Shown here in pieces: positions 1 to 8,490 of a stretch of DNA of 64,000 nucleotides (its first letter is position 1; the number at the start of each line of letters is the position of its first letter). Origin of the DNA: an uncultured Clostridia bacterium (GTDB taxonomy: Bacteria; Bacillota; Clostridia; Oscillospirales; Ruminococcaceae). The DNA is taken from assembly GCA_947625615.1 (NCBI GenBank), contig CANQPB010000001.1, forward strand, positions 1 through 64,000, in the 5' to 3' direction. Under the pieces are notes generated by a model. It was not told the DNA's origin, made no database searches, and saw nothing but the letters and a program-made list of their open reading frames with translations. The translations under genes and the position numbers were made by a program.

Positions 1-76
1 TGGAGCCGGAAACGTGACTCGAACACGCGACCTGCGCATTACGAATGCGCTGCTCTACCAACTGAGCTATTCCGGC
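1..76 (-). tRNA. tRNA-Thr (anticodon CGT)
   Basis: The reverse complement folds as a full tRNA: 7-bp acceptor stem GCCGGAA/TTCCGGC, D-arm with AGCTCAGTTGG, anticodon stem GCGCA/TGCGC around loop TTCGTAA giving anticodon CGT (threonine, codon ACG), T-arm with GTTCGAGTC, and an encoded CCA end at positions 1-3. The gene starts exactly at the window edge, so its downstream terminator is not visible. Confidence 0.95.
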
Positions 77-170
77 GGATATCCTATATTATATACTTAA
101 AATTCGTCTTTGTCAACAAATAACCGTAAAATTTTTCACCTAAAATTTTTATGGAAATCGACAAAAGTAT

Positions 171-198
171 TTGCATTTTTCTAAAATTGTGCTATAAT
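171..198 (+). promoter_or_regulatory. sigma-A promoter of the S26-like gene
   Basis: TTGCAT (171-176), a 16-base spacer and TATAAT (193-198) lie about 110 bases before the start at 310. The leader in between contains a GC-rich inverted stretch (CGGCC...GGCCG) around 218-265. The region between the tRNA and this promoter is AT-rich and otherwise empty. Confidence 0.7.
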
Positions 199-309
199 AT
201 ACTGTACGTTGTAATTCGGCCGGGATTTTTCGGCCAAAAGCGCTTTTGGCCGCACGGCGGCCCGAGGAAATGAGAAGCGCTCAAAGACCACTTTGAAAGG
301 ATTGTTTAT

Positions 310-1356
310 ATGTTTCAGGAAAACAAAGGCAAACGCTCTCCCCTGCAGATCGCGGGAATAGTCGTCATTTTTATTCTCGCGATACTGATTATTCTCACCT
401 TCGTTCTTTACGGAATGTTTAACGATTCCAATTCAGCCCCCAAGCTTTTCGGCTACCGCGTGAGCGTCGTCCCCAACGACCGCATGGAGCCCAAGGTGCC
501 CGAGGGCGCCGCGGTATTCGTCACCGAGGGAACCGAGCCGGAGCCCAATAACGTAGTCCTCTGCTATATAGGCGATCAGCTCTGCATAATCCGCTTTGTC
601 GGCACCGAGACAAATCCCCAGACCGGCGAGGCGAGCTATCTTGTGAAATACGACAGCGACGGTCCCGACATGATATGGGGGATCTCCCGCGGAGACATCG
701 TCGGCGTGGCCCAGACCTACGATTCCTTCTTCGGCTGGGTGATCCGCTTCGCCTCCTCAAAGGCCGGCATGATGGTTATAGTAATTATCCCCTGCCTGCT
801 CGTGATAATCTACGAGGTTCTGATGCTCGTCTTCCAGCGCGGAGGCTACCGCCGCTCGAAGCAAAAGAGCAGCTCCTCCGAGAGCAAATCCTCCAAGACC
901 TCCCGCAAGAAGATTCCCGAGAGCGTTGAGCCGGTAGTCAAGCGCGTCGGCGGAGGCCCCGACGACGAAGACGTTCCCCCCGAGCGCGACGACATTCACA
1001 TTCCCGTGGACACCGCCAAGGAGGAGAGATATGTTGAAAAGCAGCTGAGGCGCGCTAACGACAAGCTTTCTTCGGCAATCATGGAGACGAATGTCGCGAC
1101 CGAGAGCGAGGAGATCAACCTCGGCCCGATAAGCGTTGAGGCCGAGCCGCAGATACCCCGCCCCGAGCTTCAGTTCCGCTCGCAGAACGAGACCGTCGCC
1201 GAAAGGCCGGCCGTCACGCCCGCGCCTGCTCCCGCGCCCTCGCCCAAGCCCGAAACATCTTCGGCGCCAAGCGGACTGGGAGACCTGTCGGCTTCGAGAA
1301 TCGACGAGCTGATAAGGCTTTTGGAAGAAGAAAAGAAACGCCTTGAAGACAAGTAA
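310..1356 (+). CDS. Signal peptidase I-like (S26/SipW type) membrane protein, catalytically degenerate
   Basis: The 348-residue protein has an N-terminal membrane helix (about 12-35), an extracytoplasmic S26-like domain, a second helix (about 152-176) and a long Ser/Pro/Glu-rich cytoplasmic tail ending in a short charged helix. The order helix-peptidase fold-helix matches archaeal/SipW-type signal peptidases. However, the box that normally reads SGSMEP reads NDRMEP, so Arg58 stands where the nucleophilic Ser should be. The THR box, with the general-base His, reads IIR at 93-95. By family knowledge such a protein cannot cleave signal peptides; a scaffold or regulatory role is inferred. The start has AAAGG upstream. 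No secreted substrate gene (TasA-like) is adjacent. Confidence 0.75.
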   Translation: MFQENKGKRSPLQIAGIVVIFILAILIILTFVLYGMFNDSNSAPKLFGYRVSVVPNDRMEPKVPEGAAVFVTEGTEPEPNNVVLCYIGDQLCIIRFVGTETNPQTGEASYLVKYDSDGPDMIWGISRGDIVGVAQTYDSFFGWVIRFASSKAGMMVIVIIPCLLVIIYEVLMLVFQRGGYRRSKQKSSSSESKSSKTSRKKIPESVEPVVKRVGGGPDDEDVPPERDDIHIPVDTAKEERYVEKQLRRANDKLSSAIMETNVATESEEINLGPISVEAEPQIPRPELQFRSQNETVAERPAVTPAPAPAPSPKPETSSAPSGLGDLSASRIDELIRLLEEEKKRLEDK

Positions 1357-1365
1357 GAAAACACC

Positions 1366-1400
1366 GGCCGGACGGCATCAAGCCGCCCGGCCTGATTTTT
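1366..1400 (+). terminator. Rho-independent terminator or attenuator
   Basis: GGCCGG-A-CGGC, loop ATCAA, GCCG-C-CCGGCC, followed by TGATTTTT. It sits between the S26-like gene and the methyltransferase, whose ribosome site begins 2 bases after the T run, so readthrough would be needed for co-transcription. Confidence 0.7.
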
Positions 1401-1414
1401 AAAGGGAGGCAGAC

Positions 1415-2287
1415 ATGAGCAGAACCTGGTCTACATTCATTCAGCGGCCCCAAACGCTTTACACGAGCCGCGCCCTGCGGTTTTCCGACGCCCGCTCGGC
1501 CGAATGGCTTGCGGCCTTCGGGCTTGAGAATCCTAAAAATATCCTTGAGATTGGTTGCGGGCCGGGAGCGCTCTGCGGCTCGCTGAAAAGGTGGTATCCC
1601 GATGCCGCAGTCACAGGGCTTGACCTTGACGCCGGCTTTTTGGATTACGCCCGGGCGCATGTTAAGGGCGTAAGCTTCACCGAGGGGGACATAGCCTCCC
1701 TGCCCTTTGAAAGCGGAAGCTTCGACGCCGTTCTTTCGAACACCGTGGCCGAGCATGTCGAGCCCTCGGCATTTTTCGGGGAGCAGCTTCGCGTTCTCAG
1801 GCCCGGCGGCGTGTGCGTCGTCATGTCGGTGAGGTATTCCGTTGAGAGAAAGTCGCACTACGCCCTGCGGGAATCGGATCTTGAAAAGGACGTATGGGAG
1901 CGCGTATCAAAGAGAATGGCGGAACGCAGCGAAAAATTCGGCGTCTGCCGCTATCCCATGGACGAGGCGGAATATCCAGCGGCGATGGCGAAATTCGGCT
2001 TCAGGGATATCTCGGTCGGCTATGTGTTTTTGAGCCTCACGCCCGACGATCCCACGGTCAGCCGGGAGAGCGCCGCTGAGATGATAGAATCCTTTCGCGC
2101 AAACGACGTCGATTCGGTTCTCATGCTGAACGATGTCGCGCCGGACACCGTAACCCGCGGCGAGACCGCCGAACTCGTTAGGCAGACGGAGAAAAAATAC
2201 GCCGAAAGGCTTGCTGCCTACGACAGGGGCGAAAAGCTCTGGGACTGCGCAAACGCGCTGATAATGGTGATGAGGGGAATAAAGTGA
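1415..2287 (+). CDS. Class I SAM-dependent methyltransferase
   Basis: The 290-residue protein has a Methyltransf_11/25-type core. Motif I is LEIGCGPG (about 43-50), the acidic end of strand 2 is GLDLD, the motif around 94-100 is GDIASLPF, and the post-motif reads LRVLRPGG. The substrate is not predictable; the C-terminal ~120 residues have no motif I know. The ATG at 1415 is preceded by AGGGAGG (1402-1409) with good spacing. It is a single gene between two hairpins (1366-1400 and 2293-2320) with no promoter visible in the 15 bases after the upstream terminator, so it probably depends on readthrough from the S26-like gene. The cytoplasm is its likely location. Confidence 0.85.
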   Translation: MSRTWSTFIQRPQTLYTSRALRFSDARSAEWLAAFGLENPKNILEIGCGPGALCGSLKRWYPDAAVTGLDLDAGFLDYARAHVKGVSFTEGDIASLPFESGSFDAVLSNTVAEHVEPSAFFGEQLRVLRPGGVCVVMSVRYSVERKSHYALRESDLEKDVWERVSKRMAERSEKFGVCRYPMDEAEYPAAMAKFGFRDISVGYVFLSLTPDDPTVSRESAAEMIESFRANDVDSVLMLNDVAPDTVTRGETAELVRQTEKKYAERLAAYDRGEKLWDCANALIMVMRGIK

Positions 2288-2292
2288 CAGAA

Positions 2293-2320
2293 AAAAGCCG
2301 GATTTTCATATCCTGCTTTT
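2293..2320. terminator. Bidirectional terminator between convergent genes
   Basis: AAAAGC-C-GGAT, loop, ATCC-T-GCTTTT lies between the methyltransferase (+) and the GH5 gene (-). Arms flanked by A and T runs allow termination from both sides. The rest of the ~100-base gap shows nothing. Confidence 0.55.
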
Positions 2321-2390
2321 ACTTTTTGTAATATTTATGGATTGTTAGACAAATAGTAGCAGCATCAGCAGTCTGCGGGGCGCTGTTTTA

Positions 2391-3428
2391 TCAGATCTCG
2401 GGCATAAAGCCGTCGCCTATGCCTTCGTTGAGGCCGCGCAGAACGCATTCCGAGGTTTCGTAAATTTTCAGGGCGCGGCGGTCAAAGAGACGGAAATCGT
2501 GTCCGCCGTTGTCCCACCAGACGGCTGCGGTGCCGTATTCGCGGGCCTTTTCCGTAAAGAATTTCGCCCAGCGGTAGCGGTCGTCGGGGTTGTTCTTGTC
2601 GAGCATTCCCATTTCGTCGAACAGAACCGGCACGCCGGAATCGACAAAGCGCTTTTTCAGCTTGTCGAACGCGAAGACGAGCTCGCGCTCGCCGAGCTCG
2701 TCGAAATGGGTGACCGCGGGATTCGCCATCAGGCAGAGCTGCACGGGATTGTAGGAATGCACCGAGACGATAAGCTTTTTCGCGGGGTCGTCGGGCAGCC
2801 TGAAATGATCTACCCAGGTGTGCTGCGGCGCGGCGGCGTAGGAGGGCACCAGCAGCCAGCGCGAGGCGTTGTTTCCGCCGCTTTGGCGCACGGTGTCCGT
2901 AAACACCTGATTGTATTCGTTGATGTGCTCCATCGCCTCAAGGCAGACGGGATCGCGGAATTTAAGATGCCATTCATAGGGGGAGCGGAGCATTCGCGGC
3001 TCGTTCATTCCCTGCATGATAAGGCGGTCGCCGTAATCCGAAAACCTGAGCGCTATCTGCCGCCATATCGCGGCAAGGTAGCTTTTGCCGGCCTCGGCGC
3101 CCTCGGCGGTGGGCTGAAACATTCTGTCGTCGTGGTGAATGTTCAGGATAACGTACATGCCCTCGTTATAGGCGTAATCGACTACCTCGTTTACGCGATC
3201 CATAAATTCCGGGCTGACGGTAAGGTTTTCGTCGGTGTGAAGATGCCACGAAACGGGTATCCTCACCGTTTCGAAACCGAGCGAGTGAAGTCTTTTGAAA
3301 ATTTCCGGGCGGGTGACGGGGTTTCCCCACGAGGTCTCGCCGCGCGGGGCGTCAAAGGTGTTGCCGAGGTTCCAGCCCAAGCGGAGCTTTCCGGCAAGTT
3401 CATAAGGGGTGAATGCGGCGTCTGTCAT
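2391..3428 (-). CDS. GH5 endoglucanase-like glycosidase without signal peptide
   Basis: A (beta/alpha)8 GH5 hydrolase of about 345 residues. Near the N-terminus are LGWNLGNTFDAP and RIPVSW, then the HHDD box (residues HH of the active site), the acid/base Glu in MNEPR and the nucleophile Glu in LFDEMG, with WWDNGG near the end. All catalytic positions are present. The chosen ATG at 3428 has GTGAGG six bases upstream; a TTG at 3449 would add seven residues and has a worse ribosome site. There is no signal peptide, so it should act in the cytoplasm on imported beta-glucan oligosaccharides. It lies 31 bases downstream of its secreted paralogue and is probably co-transcribed from the promoter at 4674-4702. 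The subfamily is not assigned. Confidence 0.88.
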   Translation of the reverse strand: MTDAAFTPYELAGKLRLGWNLGNTFDAPRGETSWGNPVTRPEIFKRLHSLGFETVRIPVSWHLHTDENLTVSPEFMDRVNEVVDYAYNEGMYVILNIHHDDRMFQPTAEGAEAGKSYLAAIWRQIALRFSDYGDRLIMQGMNEPRMLRSPYEWHLKFRDPVCLEAMEHINEYNQVFTDTVRQSGGNNASRWLLVPSYAAAPQHTWVDHFRLPDDPAKKLIVSVHSYNPVQLCLMANPAVTHFDELGERELVFAFDKLKKRFVDSGVPVLFDEMGMLDKNNPDDRYRWAKFFTEKAREYGTAAVWWDNGGHDFRLFDRRALKIYETSECVLRGLNEGIGDGFMPEI

Positions 3429-3459
3429 GTCGGGCCTCACGATATACAATTCAGCGGTC

Positions 3460-4644
3460 TTATTCCGGCTTCGAGCTCTTTATGTCTTCAAGCGGCGTTT
3501 CCAGGCCGGCCATAAGTCCGTCATAGGGCGCCTTGCTGCTTTCAAATATTTCAAGGTTGTTGCGGTCGAAGAGGCCGTAGCTCTCCTCGCCGACGCCGTT
3601 TCCGGAGTTGTCCCACCAGCAGCACACTATGCCGAGGCTCTTCGCCTTGGCGATGTAGTATGTGCCCCAATCCTGGCGGTCATAGGGGTTGTTCTTGTTG
3701 ATGATGCCCATTTCGTCGACGATCACCCCGACGCCCTGCGAGACGTACTTGTTATAGTGCCTCGTCAAAAAGCTGTCGATCTCGTTTTTGCTCGACTGGT
3801 CGAAGGTGCGGAAATTGGAATCGGTGCCCATGGCGAGGTTATAGGGAGTATAGGCGTGAACCGAAACCAAAAGCTTCTTTTCGGCGCTGTCCTCGGGGAG
3901 CTTAAAGGGATCCTGCAAAGAATATTCCGCCGAGCCGCAGTAGGAGGAGCAGAGCAAAAAGCGGGTCGCGTTCCTGCTGCCCGAAGCGCGCACTACGTCG
4001 ACAAACTTCTGGTTGCAGGCGTTTATAACTTCAATTGCCTCAAGGCACTGTTTATCGTTGTAGTCTATCCACCATTCAAAATTGGTGCCGGTGAGGCGGG
4101 GCTCGTTCATCGACTGGAATATGAGATGCTGGTCGTAGTCCTTGAAGCGGTCGGCTACCTGCGTCCATATCTTTTCGATATAGTTTACCGATTCCTCCTC
4201 GTGATCCTTCGTCGGATAGTAGAAATCGTTGTCGTGGTGTGAATTGATGATGACAAACATGTCGTTGTCAAGGCCGTAGTTCACAACCTCCTCGACGCGG
4301 TCGAGCCAGTCGGAATCTATGGTATAGTCGGGGGAGCCGGAGGTGTGAAGTCCCCACGAAACGGGCACGCGTATCGTGTTGAAGCCGAGCTCGTGGATCT
4401 TATCGATCATCTCTTTGGTCGTCGTCGGCTGGCCCCATGAGGTTTCGCCCTCGGGCGCGTCAAGCGTGTTTCCGAGATTCCAGCCTATTTTCATAAGCTC
4501 GGGAAGCTCCTCGACGGAGATGTCCTCAACGCTCGCCTCGGGATCGTTATGACTGTTCTTTGAAATTTCCGCCGACTTGCCGCCGCACGCGCAAAGCGAT
4601 ATCATAACGGCTAAAGCCGTCAGCAGAAAAGCAAACCTTTTCAT
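3460..4644 (-). CDS. GH5 endoglucanase-like lipoprotein
   Basis: A 394-residue secreted paralogue of the preceding gene. A signal peptide ends in the lipobox LCAC, then a short acidic linker, then the GH5 barrel with IGWNLGNTLDAP, RVPVSW, NSHHDND, SMNEPR (acid/base Glu) and VDEMGI (nucleophile Glu). It is predicted to hydrolyse a beta-glucan at the cell surface, anchored by lipid; it has no dockerin or carbohydrate-binding module. The ATG at 4644 was chosen because GGGGG lies about eight bases upstream; an in-frame ATG at 4662 would put six extra residues before the Met-Lys-Arg of the signal peptide. It is first of a two-gene unit. Confidence 0.9.
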   Translation of the reverse strand: MKRFAFLLTALAVMISLCACGGKSAEISKNSHNDPEASVEDISVEELPELMKIGWNLGNTLDAPEGETSWGQPTTTKEMIDKIHELGFNTIRVPVSWGLHTSGSPDYTIDSDWLDRVEEVVNYGLDNDMFVIINSHHDNDFYYPTKDHEEESVNYIEKIWTQVADRFKDYDQHLIFQSMNEPRLTGTNFEWWIDYNDKQCLEAIEVINACNQKFVDVVRASGSRNATRFLLCSSYCGSAEYSLQDPFKLPEDSAEKKLLVSVHAYTPYNLAMGTDSNFRTFDQSSKNEIDSFLTRHYNKYVSQGVGVIVDEMGIINKNNPYDRQDWGTYYIAKAKSLGIVCCWWDNSGNGVGEESYGLFDRNNLEIFESSKAPYDGLMAGLETPLEDIKSSKPE

Positions 4645-4673
4645 AGTAAATACCCCCTTCATAGGTTTAGAAT

Positions 4674-4702
4674 ATTATAGTATAAATATGAGAGTTTGTC
4701 AA
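4674..4702 (-). promoter_or_regulatory. sigma-A promoter of the GH5 pair
   Basis: On the minus strand TTGACA (4702-4697), 17-base spacer, TATAAT (4679-4674): full consensus. It lies in the 80-base gap downstream of pgsA. Confidence 0.85.
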
Positions 4703-4727
4703 TAATTTCTGAGGACGGGAAGTGTCT

Positions 4728-5294
4728 TTACTTATTGCTGTCTATCATCGGCCAGTAGGCTTTTAGGTAAACTATCCCCGAGCCTGCTGTCAGCGCCGCG
4801 GATATCCAGATCAATATATCGGAGATAAGCCCCGCCGGCGCGAATTCGATCTGCATGGCGGCCTCTATTCCGCGAATCAGCAGTATCGCGACGATGGAAA
4901 TCATCGTGAAGGCGGTCTTTATCTTTCCGAACCAGCCGGCCGGGATCACCACGCCCTCGCCCGACTTTGCCACAAGCCGAAGCGCCGAAACCATGAATTC
5001 GCGGAAGAGTATTATCATCACCGGGACGGAGGAGCACCAGCCGAGCTCGGTGAACCCGACGAGCGCCGCCATCACAAGCGCCTTGTCGGCAAGGGGATCG
5101 AGAAATTTTCCGAAATCGGTGATGAGGTGGTATTTTCTCGCGATTTTACCGTCCAAAAGATCTGTAAACGAGGCGGCGGCGAATATTGCGAGGGATATGA
5201 GGATATTTCCCCGCCAGAAATCGGTGAGGAGGAAAAAGACAAAGAAAGGTATCATTATAACGCGCAGAAGCGTGAGCCTGTTTGGCAGATTCAT
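4728..5294 (-). CDS. pgsA: CDP-diacylglycerol--glycerol-3-phosphate 3-phosphatidyltransferase
   Basis: This membrane enzyme makes phosphatidylglycerol phosphate from CDP-diacylglycerol and glycerol-3-phosphate, the first committed step to phosphatidylglycerol. The 188-residue length is normal. It has an N-terminal PNRLTLLRV stretch, several membrane helices, and the CDP-alcohol phosphotransferase motif D-x2-DG-x2-AR-x8-G-x3-D-x3-D, seen as DLLDGKIAR followed by GKFLDPLAD. The ATG is three bases after the rimO stop, with GGAGGG inside the rimO end, so translation is coupled. It is last of the nine-gene leftward unit; the rimO-pgsA pairing is common in Firmicutes. Confidence 0.95.
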   Translation of the reverse strand: MNLPNRLTLLRVIMIPFFVFFLLTDFWRGNILISLAIFAAASFTDLLDGKIARKYHLITDFGKFLDPLADKALVMAALVGFTELGWCSSVPVMIILFREFMVSALRLVAKSGEGVVIPAGWFGKIKTAFTMISIVAILLIRGIEAAMQIEFAPAGLISDILIWISAALTAGSGIVYLKAYWPMIDSNK

Positions 5295-5296
5295 TT

Positions 5297-6637
5297 TTAT
5301 CCCTCCGAATCGCTATCGACGACTTCGCCGAAAAGATCGTAATCCATCGTTTCGGTGACGTGAACCTTTACATATTCTCCGACGGCGCGGGGCGCTTCGG
5401 AATCGAAGAATATTTTTCCGTCAATCTCCGGCACCTCGGCATAGCTGCGGCCGTAATAGCATTCGCCGTAGCGATCCCAGCCCTCGACGACTACCTCAAT
5501 GTCCTCGCCGAGGCGCTTTTGGTTGAGCCGGTCGCTTATCACCATCTGCGTCTGCATGACTATGTCGGCGCGGCGGTTCTTTTCCTCCTCGTCAAGCTGA
5601 TCGGGGAGTTTTGCCGCCGGGGTGCCCTCCTCGGCGGAATAGGCGAAGCAGCCGAGGCGGTCGAACTGCATTTCGTTGACGAATTCGCAGAGGCTTTCAA
5701 ATTCCTCCTCCGTCTCCCCCGGGAAGCCGGCGATGAGGGTGGTTCTTAAAACAATGCCGGGAATCTTCTCTCGGAGCTTTTTTACAAGCGCCCGCAGCTC
5801 GGCGTTGCTGCTGCGGCGGTTCATTCGCTTTAGGATCCTGTCGCAGCAGTGCTGAATGGGTATGTCAAGATATTTTACAAGCTTATCCTCCGCAGCGATG
5901 AGGTCTATAAGCTCGTCGGTTATCCTCTCGGGGTAGCTGTAAAGGGTGCGTATCCACTTGAGGCCGTCTATTTTGCAGAGCTCCTTTAAAAGCTCGCATA
6001 TCTTCGGCTCGCCGTAAAGATCGAGCCCGTAGACGGTGGTGTCCTGCGCGACGAGGATAATCTCCTTGAATCCCACCTTTGCGAGCCACTTCGCCTCGTC
6101 AACGATGCTCTCTATCTTTCTGCTGCGAAGCTTGCCGCGAATCGAGGGGATCGCGCAGTAGGTGCAGCGGTTGTCGCAGCCCTCGGCGATTTTTAAGTAT
6201 GCATATGTCTCGGTCGAAACTATCCTGCGGGCGTCGATTATCAGGGAATATTTGTCCCCCAAAAGATCGAACCGCTCGCCCGACACCACCTTTTCCACCG
6301 CAGCGGCCAAAAGCTCGTCGGCGCCGAGGCCCAAAACCGCGTCCACCTCAGGCAGATCGGTTCTGATATCCTTAAAATATCTCTCGGCGAGGCAGCCGGT
6401 GACTATTACCCCCTTGATCCTGCCCTCCTGCTTTAAGGTGCAGTATTCAAGAATGGTGTCTATCGCCTCCTGCTTGGCGCTTTCAATAAAGCCGCAGGTG
6501 TTTATTATCACCACGTCGGCAAGCGCGGCGTCGGTGATTATCTCGTAGCCGAGCTCCCGCAGATTGTAGATCATGTGCTCGGCGTCGACCTGATTTTTAG
6601 GGCAGCCGAGCGAAACCATTCCAACTTTAACTGACAT
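5297..6637 (-). CDS. rimO: Ribosomal protein S12 methylthiotransferase RimO
   Basis: This radical-SAM enzyme adds a methylthio group to the conserved Asp of ribosomal protein S12. The 446 residues carry an N-terminal UPF0004 domain starting SLGCPKNQVDAE (the Asp-Ala-Glu form typical of RimO rather than MiaB) with two further cluster Cys (NTCGF, TGCLAE). The radical-SAM motif CDNRCTYC binds the second 4Fe-4S cluster, and a TRAM domain of about 65 residues ends the protein. AAAGGAG precedes the ATG. It starts 10 bases after recX and runs into pgsA. Confidence 0.95.
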   Translation of the reverse strand: MSVKVGMVSLGCPKNQVDAEHMIYNLRELGYEIITDAALADVVIINTCGFIESAKQEAIDTILEYCTLKQEGRIKGVIVTGCLAERYFKDIRTDLPEVDAVLGLGADELLAAAVEKVVSGERFDLLGDKYSLIIDARRIVSTETYAYLKIAEGCDNRCTYCAIPSIRGKLRSRKIESIVDEAKWLAKVGFKEIILVAQDTTVYGLDLYGEPKICELLKELCKIDGLKWIRTLYSYPERITDELIDLIAAEDKLVKYLDIPIQHCCDRILKRMNRRSSNAELRALVKKLREKIPGIVLRTTLIAGFPGETEEEFESLCEFVNEMQFDRLGCFAYSAEEGTPAAKLPDQLDEEEKNRRADIVMQTQMVISDRLNQKRLGEDIEVVVEGWDRYGECYYGRSYAEVPEIDGKIFFDSEAPRAVGEYVKVHVTETMDYDLFGEVVDSDSEG

Positions 6638-6647
6638 TTTTTCTCCT

Positions 6648-7277
6648 TTATGACTTCTCGCCGTCGAGCTCCTTGAGCGCGGCGTTTATCTCGTCGTAGC
6701 CATAGCCCTGGCGGACGAGCGCCGCCTTTACCTTGTTCACGCCGTTTTCCTCATGAAGCCTGCGAAGATATTTCTTTTCTATGAGCTCCGTCAGCCTCTC
6801 GGCCGTGCCGTCCTCATATTCGCCGAGGGCTTCCTCGACTATCTCCCGAGGGATACCCCGCCTGTGCATTTCCTCGCGGGCGCGGTATTTTCCCCTCATC
6901 TTCTTTACGACGAGGTATTCCGCCAGCGCGCGGGCATATCTTCTGTCGTCGATAAGCCCGAGGCGGGAAAGATCGTTCACCACGGCGTAGCAGATATCCT
7001 CGGAATAGTTTCTCTCGAGCTTTTTGAACATCTCGGCGTAGCCGTATTCCCGCTCGTCTAAAAGATAGAGCGCTCGCTCTCGCGCGCGGCGGTATTCGTT
7101 TTTATATACTGCGCCCTCGATGTCGGCGTCCGAAAGAACCCCGCCCTCGCGTATGCCGAGTCGCTCGACGACCTCTTTATTTATAAAAAGCGGCTCATGG
7201 CAGTCAAAATCTATTCTCAGTGTGTCGCCTTTGAATTCCGACACGCTTGTAACCCTGTAGTCCATTCGCTGTGTCAC
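6648..7277 (-). CDS. recX: Regulatory protein RecX
   Basis: RecX binds RecA filaments and modulates recombination activity. The 209-residue protein shows the tandem three-helix RecX repeats: the A(L)[18 protein letters not shown] type repeat, the [18 protein letters not shown] repeat and the final repeat near [11 protein letters not shown]. The likely GTG start overlaps the recA stop (GAGTGACA), so translation is coupled; an ATG twelve bases further in is an alternative. Direct recA-recX coupling supports the call. Confidence 0.92.
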   Translation of the reverse strand: MTQRMDYRVTSVSEFKGDTLRIDFDCHEPLFINKEVVERLGIREGGVLSDADIEGAVYKNEYRRARERALYLLDEREYGYAEMFKKLERNYSEDICYAVVNDLSRLGLIDDRRYARALAEYLVVKKMRGKYRAREEMHRRGIPREIVEEALGEYEDGTAERLTELIEKKYLRRLHEENGVNKVKAALVRQGYGYDEINAALKELDGEKS

Positions 7278-8455
7278 TCGTCGGAGGAGACAGGCGTAAA
7301 CTCTTCAAAATCGTCCTCTGGATCGACTATCACGTCCGCCCTCGGTGAATCGGAGGCCGCGGCGGAGGCTGCCGCGCTAAGCTCGGCGTCCTTTCTTGAG
7401 CCCTTCGAGGCCATAACGACGGCGTCGCGGTTCATAAGCACCTTGTCCTCGATCTCCTTGAGGATATCGGGGTTGTCGAGCAGATATGCCTTTGTGTTCT
7501 CGCGCCCTTGGCCGATCTTGTTGCCCTCGTAGCTGAACCACGCGCCCGACTTGTGGATTATATCGAGGTCGGTGGCGACGTCGACAACCTCGCCGACGCG
7601 GGATATGCCCTTGCCGTAGATCATGTCAAACTCGGCCTCCTTGAAGGGGGGAGCCACCTTGTTTTTGACGACCTTGCAGCGGGTGCGGTTTCCTATCGGC
7701 TCGGAGCCGTTCTTTAAAAGCTCGCCCTTTCTAACCTCTATCCTGACGGAGGCGTAAAACTTAAGCGCCCTGCCGCCCGGGGTGGTCTCGGGGTTGCCGT
7801 AAAGCACGCCTATCTTTTCGCGCACCTGGTTTATGAAGACCGCCACGCAGTTGGACTTAGAAATTACGCTCGTGAGCTTTCTCATCGCCTGAGACATGAG
7901 CCTTGCAAGCTGGCCGACATGGGTATCCCCCATTTCGCCGTCTATCTCGGCCTTTGTCACCATCGCCGCAACCGAATCGAGGACTATTACGTCTATGGCG
8001 CCGGAGCGAACGAGCGCCTCGGCGATTTCAAGCGCCTGCTCGCCCGAATCCGGCTGCGAGACGAGCATGGAATTGATGTCAACTCCGAGGCCGGCGGCGT
8101 AAACGGGATCCAAAGCGTGCTCGACGTCTATAAACGCCACCTCGCCGCCCAGCTTTTGCGCCTCGGCGATGATGTGCAGGGCGACGGTCGTCTTGCCCGA
8201 GCTCTCTGGGCCGTATATTTCAACTATGCGCCCGCGCGGCACTCCGCCGATGCCGAGCGCCATGTCAAGCGTGAGCGAGCCGGTGGATATCGCCTCGACG
8301 TTTAAGGTCTTCGTCTGCCCGAGCCGCATGACCGCGCCTGCGCCGTAGGTTTTTTCAAGCTGAGCTATGGCGGTTTCAAGCGCCTTTTTCTTCTCTTCTT
8401 TGGTCTGCTGCGCCAGCGGCACGGCCTTTTTCTCCGGGGTCTTTTTTGTGGCCAT
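7274..8455 (-). CDS. recA: Recombinase RecA
   Basis: The strand-exchange and SOS co-protease. The 393 residues include the Walker A box GPESSGKT, the MAW-type core, Walker [10 protein letters not shown], loop L2 around [20 protein letters not shown], and a C-terminal domain with the usual acidic, Ala/Ser-rich tail. An unusually Lys-rich N-terminal extension of about 20 residues comes first. GGAGGAA lies before the ATG. The 35-base gap to prmC has an AT-rich stretch but no clear promoter, so recA is probably read from the whole unit plus a possible promoter inside prmC. I see no obvious LexA box. Confidence 0.98.
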   Translation of the reverse strand: MATKKTPEKKAVPLAQQTKEEKKKALETAIAQLEKTYGAGAVMRLGQTKTLNVEAISTGSLTLDMALGIGGVPRGRIVEIYGPESSGKTTVALHIIAEAQKLGGEVAFIDVEHALDPVYAAGLGVDINSMLVSQPDSGEQALEIAEALVRSGAIDVIVLDSVAAMVTKAEIDGEMGDTHVGQLARLMSQAMRKLTSVISKSNCVAVFINQVREKIGVLYGNPETTPGGRALKFYASVRIEVRKGELLKNGSEPIGNRTRCKVVKNKVAPPFKEAEFDMIYGKGISRVGEVVDVATDLDIIHKSGAWFSYEGNKIGQGRENTKAYLLDNPDILKEIEDKVLMNRDAVVMASKGSRKDAELSAAASAAASDSPRADVIVDPEDDFEEFTPVSSDE

Positions 8456-8490
8456 CTTAGTTCCTCCGTATCTTATAAATATTTAAATAA

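Noticed and set aside
2499..4242. Long plus-strand frames of 338 and 277 codons opposite the GH5 genes
   Set aside because: They are antisense shadows of GC-rich genes with clear GH5 motifs; they lack ribosome sites and family similarity.
8456..8490. Separate recA promoter in the prmC-recA gap
   Set aside because: There is an AT-rich stretch with a TATAAG-like word but no -35 partner at proper spacing in the gap.
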